A stretch of 38,080 bases of DNA, from positions 2,184 through 40,263 of the forward strand of contig JAPLDU010000068.1 of NCBI GenBank assembly GCA_026391255.1, given 5' to 3'. The position numbers and the translations under genes are program-made. How positions within the stretch are numbered: position 1 is the stretch's first letter; every line of letters starts with the position of its first letter. The notes under the pieces were generated by a model. That model searched no databases. It was not told where the DNA came from and was given only the letters and a program-made list of their open reading frames with translations. The stretch comes from Bacteroidia bacterium. Its GTDB lineage: Bacteria > Bacteroidota > Bacteroidia > Bacteroidales > JAPLDU01. Positions 27,107-34,377 of this stretch are shown here, in pieces.

Positions 27107-27124
27107 AATTTTATTAATAAAATT
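27107..27124 (-). promoter_or_regulatory. 18-bp perfect palindrome upstream of the HTH gene
   Basis: AATTTTATTAATAAAATT reads the same on both strands and begins two bases before the start codon of the HTH gene (minus strand). The position suggests an autoregulatory operator, although it is pure A/T in an A+T-rich spacer. Further upstream, about 27180-27216, TTCG words recur at roughly 9-11 base intervals, possibly more binding sites. Confidence 0.45.
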
Positions 27125-27350
27125 CAATTTTAATTAATTGAACAAGATTACTTCTCCTCACATCCCGGTACTCGGTTAATTCGTTTTAATTTCGATTAGT
27201 TCGACTTATTTCGACATTATTTTTAACATCATCGATTGGATATTCCTACAACTGACATTATATAAATGAAATCCCCACCATTCCCATGGTACATCATCTT
27301 AAAAATAAAGTTCATCTATAAAAATTCATCAAACTTCTATTTTCAGGAAA

Positions 27351-28478
27351 ATGTTTCCACATAAGTTCGATATTTGCAAAATGGTTGTTATGTACAAAAA
27401 AAATAATGTATTAAAATTAGGCTTACATCTATTTATCTGGACAATATTATTCCTTTTTCCATATCTCGTATTTCCCAGACAGGATAATGATTTTAGTAAA
27501 TTATTGTCGATAAGCTGGTTCTCTTTATTTCAATATGCTATCATTTTTTATTTTAATTATTTTATCCTGTTAAATAAGTTACTCTTTCAGAAAAAATATG
27601 GTTTTTATATTCTTATCAATCTCATTATCATTCTGTTTTTTTTGTGGTTCAACTGGCAATTCCGGCATTTATTTATGAGTACGGATTTGCAGGGTATGAT
27701 ACCACCTGATGATTTGCCGGGTGGATCGCATGGAGGTTCATTTCTGCATAACAAAATGCCTCATCCGCCTGAAAATATTTTCATATTTAAAGATCTGTTC
27801 TCGTATTTAATTCCTGTCATTTTCTCCATTGCTGTAAAAGCTACAGAAAACTGGATCAGAATGGAAGCTGAAAAAAAAGAAGCTGAGAAGAAAAACCTGG
27901 AATCAGAACTGCAACATTTAAGATATCAATTACAGCCACATTTCTTTTTTAATTCACTGAACAACATTTATTCTCTGGTGGAAGAGTCCCCTCCAAAAGC
28001 TCAGGAAGCCATTCACAACCTTAGTAAACTGATGCGATATCTTTTGTATGATACCGGGCGCGACAAAGTTGAACTGTTGCAGGAAATTTCATTTTTAAAA
28101 AAATACATTCAGCTCATGGGACTCCGGCAACCGGACAATACCAGGACTGATTTCATATTCCCTGAGACCCTGAACACCCCATATTCCATCGCTCCTTTAT
28201 TATTCATACCAATCATCGAAAATGCCTATAAACACGGGATCTCTGCGACACAGGAATCTCATATATTTTTCAAAATGAGCATACAGGAAAAACTGTTAAC
28301 TTTTACCAGCGAAAACACCAACTTTCCAAAAAGCAATACAGATAAAAGCGGCTCAGGCATTGGTCTTGATAATTTAAGGAAACGGCTTGAGTTATTGTAC
28401 CCTGATAAATTTGAACTTAAGAATGGTGTAAAGGATAATATTTACTGGATTACATTGCAGATAGAACTTAGTTTGTAA
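27351..28478 (+). CDS. LytS/YehU-type sensor histidine kinase
   Basis: A 375-residue inner-membrane kinase. Four membrane segments are visible: about residues 24-43, 55-78, 84-104 and 150-168. The phosphoacceptor motif LQPHFFFNSLNN contains H197, and a short ATPase domain follows with an N-box (PIIENAYKHG) and a G-box (GSGIGLDNLRKRL). The loop between helices 3 and 4, probably outside the membrane, is rich in His, Met, Pro and Gly (PPDDLPGGSHGGSFLHNKMP) and is the likely sensor. Start could also be at 27381 or 27390. The LytTR regulator gene follows by 133 bases, and together they probably control the downstream receptor genes. Confidence 0.9.
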   Translation: MFPHKFDICKMVVMYKKNNVLKLGLHLFIWTILFLFPYLVFPRQDNDFSKLLSISWFSLFQYAIIFYFNYFILLNKLLFQKKYGFYILINLIIILFFLWFNWQFRHLFMSTDLQGMIPPDDLPGGSHGGSFLHNKMPHPPENIFIFKDLFSYLIPVIFSIAVKATENWIRMEAEKKEAEKKNLESELQHLRYQLQPHFFFNSLNNIYSLVEESPPKAQEAIHNLSKLMRYLLYDTGRDKVELLQEISFLKKYIQLMGLRQPDNTRTDFIFPETLNTPYSIAPLLFIPIIENAYKHGISATQESHIFFKMSIQEKLLTFTSENTNFPKSNTDKSGSGIGLDNLRKRLELLYPDKFELKNGVKDNIYWITLQIELSL

Positions 28479-28501
28479 TAGACTATAGGCTTTTTATTAA
28501 G

Positions 28502-28545
28502 AGGTGAGTGATGAGAAGTGAGACATGAATAGTGAAAAGTGAATG
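28502..28545. repeat. Short degenerate GTGA-type repeats in the kinase-regulator spacer
   Basis: AAGTGAG/AGTGATGA-like words recur with periods of about 8-9 in the spacer. Weak compared with the other arrays. Confidence 0.5.
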
Positions 28546-28611
28546 ATATTAAAATTCATGACTTGTATCTCATTGCTTATAATTACTGAAGTCTGATAAC
28601 CTGAATTTGAA

Positions 28612-29337
28612 ATGACAAAAATAAGCTGCATCATAGTTGACGACGAACCCCTGGCTCTTAATTTACTGGAAAGATACGTCCGCAAAACCCCGTTTCTTGA
28701 AATGGTGTACAGGTGCAGTAATGCAATCGAAGCATTGGAAATACTAAACAAACAAACGATTGATTTGATCTTTCTTGACATTCAGATGCCCGAATTATCA
28801 GGCATTGAATTTTCGAGGGTAATTGGAAAAGACGCAAAAATCATTTTTACAACTGCTTTCGACGAATATGCCATTGAAGGGTTCAAGGTAAATGCGCTTG
28901 ATTATCTTTTAAAACCTTTTAATTATGAAGAATTCCTGAGGGCAGCCAATAAAGCGAGGGAGTGGTTCCAAATGGTATACAGCCGTCAGAAAACACAGGA
29001 AGACAACCACAACTACATTTTCGTAAAATCAGAGTACAAACAGATAAAAATTCAGCTTAATGAAGTGTTGTATTTTGAAGGGCTTAAGGATTATATCAAG
29101 ATATGGCTTAAAGATAATACCAGACCGATACTGACTTTAATGAGTCTAAAATCCCTCGAAAAAAAATTGCCCCCGGATAAATTCATGCGAATTCACCGTT
29201 CATTTATCGTTGCACTCGATAAAATTCAATCCGTTGAGCGAAGCCAGATTATCATTAAAAACAATGTCCGCATTACCATAGCCGATCAATACAAAGAAAA
29301 ATTCCAGGACTTCATAACCGGCAAATCAATTATTTGA
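28612..29337 (+). CDS. LytR/AlgR-family response regulator (REC-LytTR)
   Basis: A 241-residue cytoplasmic regulator. The receiver domain covers residues 1-115 with acidic D10-D11, phosphoacceptor D56 (LIFLDIQMPE), T80/T81 and K101-P102. The LytTR DNA-binding domain covers about 130-238 (YIFVKSEYKQIKIQLNEVLY, FMRIHRSFIVALDKI). It pairs with the LytS-type kinase just upstream. Targets are probably the receptor genes starting at 29466, inferred from position. No obvious direct-repeat LytTR site was identified. Confidence 0.93.
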   Translation: MTKISCIIVDDEPLALNLLERYVRKTPFLEMVYRCSNAIEALEILNKQTIDLIFLDIQMPELSGIEFSRVIGKDAKIIFTTAFDEYAIEGFKVNALDYLLKPFNYEEFLRAANKAREWFQMVYSRQKTQEDNHNYIFVKSEYKQIKIQLNEVLYFEGLKDYIKIWLKDNTRPILTLMSLKSLEKKLPPDKFMRIHRSFIVALDKIQSVERSQIIIKNNVRITIADQYKEKFQDFITGKSII

Positions 29338-29414
29338 TCACCCGGAATACGGGACTGTTTTAAGAGACATTTATTTCCCGTTCTTCTATACATTTCCTGT
29401 TAACTTCTATTTCA

Positions 29415-29446
29415 TTTTCCGATGGTACAGCCGCACAATACATTTG
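29415..29446 (+). promoter_or_regulatory. Candidate Bacteroidota promoter for the TonB-dependent receptor
   Basis: TACATTTG at 29439-29446 fits the -7 element TAnnTTTG. A TTTTC sits 19 bases upstream in place of the usual TTTG -33 element. The GTG start is 19 bases downstream. Weak on the -33 side. Confidence 0.35.
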
Positions 29447-29465
29447 TGCAGTAATTATAGCTTAA

Positions 29466-32400
29466 GTGATAAAAACATATACAAATATTTTAATCGTCTG
29501 TAAATACTTTTCTAAAATAGTTATCCCTGTGTTTTTTTTCGGGAATACATTTGCCCAGCAGCAGGAATACTACTTCAACTCCCCAGGGAATATTTGTTAT
29601 TTTAAATATGTATGTTATACACAAACAAACATTTACAATTCTATCAAACAGCCTTTCATTTTTGTGCTGGGCAAATCAGGTGAAACAGCCAATGAAGCTT
29701 TCACTGAAGACACGCTCAAAAATTTACAGGCGTTCAATAATTATATGTTTGTTTACTTACCAAACAAAGGAAATAATGCTCACGACAAACTTCAATGCCT
29801 GGATGCGTTTGCCAGCCTGCAAACTTACAATTATAAATACGGGCACAGCAATTTGTTTTTGACAGTCAATGATCCGGAAATCTCTCAGTCAGATATCAGT
29901 GCGAACGGACTGAATTCAATTTTTAAAAATGTACGATTGGCCAGTCCTGGCACAGAAAATATTTCACAAGAACCATCTATCAAAATTGCCGATGATTTTA
30001 AAGAAACCCATATTATTTATGAAATTGAAACCAAACATGAAGATGTTGAGTATGGAACATATTATACTGAAGATGAAAGCACGGAATCAATTGAAAATGA
30101 TCAGTCTGTGAAACCTAAAAAAATATATTTCGGACCTCCCGCTTCATATAATTTTACACTTACCGGTATTGTCCGTGATAAATCAACCGGTGAAGCACTT
30201 CCCTTTGCTACGTTGATGATTAAAGGAACTACAACGGGTACTTCGACAAATGTTGACGGTTATTTCACATTATTAAAGGTACCTTCTGATACAAGTGTTT
30301 TAATTGCTCAATATGTTGGGTACGGAAACACGGGAATATACCTGACTCCTCAAACTCCAAAAAAGAATTTTACCATCGAAATTCAGCCTTCCACTCAGAA
30401 TCTTAAAGCCATTACGGTAATTGGACACAGGGAAGATGTGGTCATAACTGATAAATCGGATGTGGGTACTGTTAAAATGACTCCCAGGAAGTTGGAGCTA
30501 TTACCTAATGTGGGCGAAAGGGATATTATGCGTTCATTCCAGTTAATGCCCGGTGTCAGCGCATCCAATGAATCTTCATCAGGTTTATATGTGCGCGGCG
30601 GAACACCGGATCAGAACCTTGTTCTTTATGATGGTTTTACCGTATATCATGTCGATCATTTATACGGATTTTTCAGTGCCTTCAATTCAAATGCATTAAA
30701 AGATGTTGAGCTTTATAAAGGAGGATTTGAATCCCGTTTTGGCGGACGGCTTTCAAGCGTTACCGAAATCACAGGGAAAGATGGAAACCAGAATTTCTTT
30801 AACATGGGTGCTGATATCAGTTTATTAAGCTTCAATGCTTATGTTGAAATACCGGTCGGTAAAAAGTTCTCCTCTTTTTTTGCATTTCGCAGATCATACA
30901 AAGGTTTTATATATAACAAGATATTTGAAAAATTCAACGGTAGTACTTCATCCGTTTCATCGGTACCTCAGGGTGGCGGTCCCGGTGGCAGGCAGATGCA
31001 GGACATCAGTATAACTTCATACTTTTACGATCTTAACGGAAAGCTTACTTATCGTCCTACTGACAAAGACATTATCTCATTAAGCATTTTTAACGGTACT
31101 GATAAACTTGATAATAGTTCACCCATGCATGCCTTTTCTTTTGGGGCATCCAATTCTGACTTCAGCATGAATTCAACCGATCTGACCAAATACGGAAATA
31201 TCGGTAGTAGCCTGAAATGGTCGAGGAAATGGAATGATAAACTTTATGGGAATACTATTCTCAGTTACTCAAATTACTATAGCAACAGGGATCGTTCCCA
31301 GGAACGGACAGTGACAAGTACAAGCGGGGAAACAACTACAAGCAATAATGGTGTTTTCGAGAACAACGATTTGAAAGATTACAGTCTCAAAACCGATTAT
31401 CAATGGGATATAGCTAATTTCAGTCAATTTCAGTTCGGTGGCTTCGGTAATTTTTTCGATATTGATTATTCTTACGCTCAAAACGATACCTCTTCAGTTC
31501 TGAACCGGAAGAACAATGCGATACTGGCGGGAGGATATCTGCAGAACAATTTTAAATTATTCAATGATAAAATAATTCTTCTTCCTGGGATCAGGACCAG
31601 CTATTTTCAGACTACACATAAAATATACTACGAACCACGTGCATCAATCACTTTTAAAATTACCGATAAGTTCAGCTTGAAAGGTGCGACAGGGAAATAT
31701 TATCAATTTGCCAATCGTGTGACACGTGAAGATATTATGTCGGGAAGCAAGGAATTCTGGCTGCTTTCTGATGGGAATTCGGTCCCTGTAAGTTCTTCCG
31801 TTCATTATGTTGCAGGATTATCTTATGAACCTGACGATTATCTTTTTAGTGTTGAAACTTATTATAAAAAGATAAATAATCTGACCGAATATTCATTGCG
31901 TTTTAACCCGAGTCCTTTGGGTACGAGTTATGATGAGAACTTTTTCAACGGATATGGTTATTCACGGGGTATTGAGTTACTGGCTCAAAAAAAATCAGGA
32001 AAATTTAATGGTTGGGTGAGTTATACATTAGGTGAAGCACGCAATCATTTTACCGTATATTCCGATACTTATTATCCGGCGAACCAGGATGTAACCCATG
32101 AATTTAAGATCGTCGGGCTTTATAAATACAAACGCTGGGATTTTTCAGTAAGCTGGATTTTTGCGACCGGTCATCCATATACCGCACCATCCGGTGCATA
32201 CAGTATTACACTTTTAGATGGGACGACCCAGGACTTTTTCACGGTTACTTCCAAAAACAGCCTGAGATTGCCTGATTATCACCGGTGCGATATTTCGGCA
32301 AACTATAAATTACTCGAAGGTATTAAGGGAGATAAGAGAAGAAGGGAACTTGGCTATATCGGCTTTTCGGTTTTCAACCTGTATGACCGAAAAAATATCT

Positions 32401-32501
32401 GGTACAAGCAATTTACCATTGAAGACGGGGAAATTATTGAGACCAACGTAAATTACCTGGGCTTTACACCCAATCTGACACTTTCATTTATTCTCAGATA
32501 A
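29466..32501 (+). CDS. TonB-dependent receptor with an unusual N-terminal domain
   Basis: A 1,011-residue outer-membrane receptor. The start is GTG: an in-frame TAA lies directly before it and no later start keeps the signal peptide (FSKIVIPVFFFGNTFAQQ). Residues about 31-225 form an unusual extra domain (FIFVLGKSGETANEAF, YMFVYLPNKG, LFLTVNDPE) with an alternating strand-helix look. A CarboxypepD_reg-like domain follows at about 228-315 (TLTGIVRDKSTGEALPFATL), then the plug at about 330-445 (GLYVRGGTPDQNLVLYDGF, GGFESRFGGRLSSV), then the barrel, which ends TPNLTLSFILR. Ligand unknown. The DUF4249-like lipoprotein gene starts one base after the stop, as in other receptor/DUF4249 pairs. A Gly/Pro/Met/Gln segment (PQGGGPGGRQMQ) lies in a barrel loop. 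Confidence 0.9.
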   Translation: MIKTYTNILIVCKYFSKIVIPVFFFGNTFAQQQEYYFNSPGNICYFKYVCYTQTNIYNSIKQPFIFVLGKSGETANEAFTEDTLKNLQAFNNYMFVYLPNKGNNAHDKLQCLDAFASLQTYNYKYGHSNLFLTVNDPEISQSDISANGLNSIFKNVRLASPGTENISQEPSIKIADDFKETHIIYEIETKHEDVEYGTYYTEDESTESIENDQSVKPKKIYFGPPASYNFTLTGIVRDKSTGEALPFATLMIKGTTTGTSTNVDGYFTLLKVPSDTSVLIAQYVGYGNTGIYLTPQTPKKNFTIEIQPSTQNLKAITVIGHREDVVITDKSDVGTVKMTPRKLELLPNVGERDIMRSFQLMPGVSASNESSSGLYVRGGTPDQNLVLYDGFTVYHVDHLYGFFSAFNSNALKDVELYKGGFESRFGGRLSSVTEITGKDGNQNFFNMGADISLLSFNAYVEIPVGKKFSSFFAFRRSYKGFIYNKIFEKFNGSTSSVSSVPQGGGPGGRQMQDISITSYFYDLNGKLTYRPTDKDIISLSIFNGTDKLDNSSPMHAFSFGASNSDFSMNSTDLTKYGNIGSSLKWSRKWNDKLYGNTILSYSNYYSNRDRSQERTVTSTSGETTTSNNGVFENNDLKDYSLKTDYQWDIANFSQFQFGGFGNFFDIDYSYAQNDTSSVLNRKNNAILAGGYLQNNFKLFNDKIILLPGIRTSYFQTTHKIYYEPRASITFKITDKFSLKGATGKYYQFANRVTREDIMSGSKEFWLLSDGNSVPVSSSVHYVAGLSYEPDDYLFSVETYYKKINNLTEYSLRFNPSPLGTSYDENFFNGYGYSRGIELLAQKKSGKFNGWVSYTLGEARNHFTVYSDTYYPANQDVTHEFKIVGLYKYKRWDFSVSWIFATGHPYTAPSGAYSITLLDGTTQDFFTVTSKNSLRLPDYHRCDISANYKLLEGIKGDKRRRELGYIGFSVFNLYDRKNIWYKQFTIEDGEIIETNVNYLGFTPNLTLSFILR

Positions 32502-32502
32502 A

Positions 32503-33327
32503 ATGATAACGAAATACATTATACCAGCTGTCGGCATGCTTATCATATTGTTCATTATCATGATGACGGCAGGATGTAAAACGAAAGAAAACACTGAGTT
32601 TACCGATTCACCGATCATTGAGTCTTATCTTGAACCTGGCGGTTATTTTAACCTGGCTGTAAGCCGGCAGATACCTTTTTCGTCAGATGTCGAATATTCT
32701 GCCGATGATATAGACAATCTTGCAATAACTGTACTGTACAATAATTCATCTGTTGTATTAACTCCTTTGGGGAACGGGAAATACGCCGACAGTTCACTGA
32801 TTGTGACGGAAGGAATAGAATATAATATTACATTTTCTTATAATTCAAAGAATGTGTCTGCATATACATATATTCCTACAAAGCCGGTAAACATGACGCA
32901 GTCTGCCACACAAATTTACATCGAAAAAACAGATAGCACATCGGGCCCTCCGACTGGTACTATGCCCGACCCTGTTAAAATATCATGGGATAATGCTGAC
33001 GGATCATATTACCTGGTTGCGGTGGAAAATATTGAGACAACATTGGTTCCGATCCATGATTTTGGCGATGAAGCACCTCCTGGAAACATATTTAAGAAAG
33101 CTCCAACCAAATCGAATTCTGAAGAGATAAGACCAATGGATTTTCAATACTATGGAACTCACCGGATCATATTGTTCCACGTTTTGCCTGATTATGCATC
33201 ACTTTATGATCAAAATAGCACCAGTTCACAAAACATTACCAATCCATCGACCAGTATTGTCAACGGTTATGGAATATTTACCGGATTAAATTCTGATACA
33301 TTATATATTGAAGTAAAAAAAAAATAA
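32503..33327 (+). CDS. DUF4249-like outer-membrane lipoprotein
   Basis: A 274-residue lipoprotein. The lipobox is MMTAGC with lipidated C25. The body matches the DUF4249 pattern: PIIESYLEPGGYFNLAVSRQ, then a beta-rich Ig-like part (LAITVLYNNSSVVLTPLGNG) and a C-terminal portion. These proteins occur next to TonB-dependent receptors of this type and are thought to act as surface partners for ligand capture. It starts one base after the receptor stop, so co-translation is likely. It is shorter than many DUF4249 proteins. Low-complexity GPPTGTMPDP and APPGN segments are present. Confidence 0.8.
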   Translation: MITKYIIPAVGMLIILFIIMMTAGCKTKENTEFTDSPIIESYLEPGGYFNLAVSRQIPFSSDVEYSADDIDNLAITVLYNNSSVVLTPLGNGKYADSSLIVTEGIEYNITFSYNSKNVSAYTYIPTKPVNMTQSATQIYIEKTDSTSGPPTGTMPDPVKISWDNADGSYYLVAVENIETTLVPIHDFGDEAPPGNIFKKAPTKSNSEEIRPMDFQYYGTHRIILFHVLPDYASLYDQNSTSSQNITNPSTSIVNGYGIFTGLNSDTLYIEVKKK

Positions 33328-33334
33328 AAGCACA

Positions 33335-33407
33335 AGCCGGGAGGGGTTTCTTTTAACATATACATTAGATTTTATCATAGGCTTTCATTTCCCTTCCTGG
33401 CTTTTTT
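33335..33407 (+). terminator. Terminator-like stem after the DUF4249-like gene
   Basis: AGCCGGGAGGGG (33335-33346) pairs with CCCTTCCTGGCT (33391-33402) in 12 bp with two G-U pairs, then a T-run. The loop is long (44 bases), so efficiency is uncertain. It would separate the receptor operon from the next two genes. Confidence 0.55.
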
Positions 33408-33433
33408 AAATTACGAATTACAAAATACAAATT
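33408..33433. repeat. TTACGAA-like repeats running up to a start codon
   Basis: TTACGAATTACAAAATACAA-type degenerate heptamers occupy the bases directly before the CBM9-like lipoprotein ATG. Confidence 0.55.
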
Positions 33434-34312
33434 ATGAATGAAAGGGAAGTGCACTTAATAAAATTGATCATAATTTGCATGACAATATTGGCTGCGTGTT
33501 CACCTAAAATTGCCGATAAGATATTATGGCAGGCAAAGCCTGTCATTATTGATGGTAAAGCCAGTGAATACCCTGATATGCGCTATTACAGCACTGAAAC
33601 GAAAATGTTTTACACCTTATCAAACGACGGGACAAATCTTTATTTGTGCTTCAGGATAAATGATGAGAGCATGCAGATGAAAATTATGAACGCCGGGATG
33701 GAAGTATGGATCGATACATTGGCAAAATCAAAGGAACAGATTGGCATTCTTTTCCCTCTTGCTGACGGCGAAAAAATGAATATGAAAGAATTAAGACCCC
33801 CGGTGAGTAATGAGAGAATAAAGCCTGACAGATCTTTCATGGAAAAAAGCTTTCTGCTAAAACAGAACCTGATGCAAATGGTGGGATTTAAGAATATTGC
33901 AAATGATTTGATCCCGATAGATGATCAGAGTGGAATTAATGTCAAAATTGACTGGGACAACGAAAATTCAATGATTTATGAAGCTATGATTCCTTTCAGT
34001 GCCTTTTATAAGGAATCAGTATCAGCGATAGATACTTCAAAAATCTTCACACTCTCAATCAATATCAATAGTATTCAGATGCCTGAAACGCCGCAGGATG
34101 GAGGTCAGGCAGGCGGCAGGCCTCCCCAGGATGGTGGTCCCGTGGGTCAGGGTGGTCCCGGTGGTGCTCCACCCAGTGGTGGTGGTAATTTAGGTGGAGG
34201 AAGGCAACTAGGCAATATGCCCCGAATGGATAATGAACAAATGAAGAATATGACTTCGATGTTTGAAAAAAGTACTTTTATTATGCATTTCAAATTAGCT
34301 ATACAAAAATAA
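33434..34312 (+). CDS. CBM9-like (DOMON-type) lipoprotein with a Gly/Pro-rich segment
   Basis: A 292-residue lipoprotein with lipobox LAAC (C22). The mature part starts IADKILWQAKPVIIDGKASE, followed by TETKMFYTLSNDGTNLYLCF and MEVWIDT, which resembles the carbohydrate-binding module family 9 / DOMON-like fold (a beta sandwich with an IDG...EW/EY start). Residues about 219-260 are a Gly/Pro/Gln low-complexity stretch (QDGGQAGGRPPQDGG), followed by a Met-rich part (NMPRMDNEQMKNM). Ligand unknown. The outer-membrane barrel gene follows after 65 bases; the two are likely co-transcribed. Confidence 0.75.
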   Translation: MNEREVHLIKLIIICMTILAACSPKIADKILWQAKPVIIDGKASEYPDMRYYSTETKMFYTLSNDGTNLYLCFRINDESMQMKIMNAGMEVWIDTLAKSKEQIGILFPLADGEKMNMKELRPPVSNERIKPDRSFMEKSFLLKQNLMQMVGFKNIANDLIPIDDQSGINVKIDWDNENSMIYEAMIPFSAFYKESVSAIDTSKIFTLSININSIQMPETPQDGGQAGGRPPQDGGPVGQGGPGGAPPSGGGNLGGGRQLGNMPRMDNEQMKNMTSMFEKSTFIMHFKLAIQK

Positions 34313-34377
34313 AATCATGACTATTTAGCTTAGTATAACTTTTCAGAACACTTAATAAATGTAAAGCAATTATTAAA

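Noticed and set aside
29340-29362. CCCG/CGGG hairpin after the LytTR regulator as a terminator
   Set aside because: The stem is only four pairs and the T-run is short.
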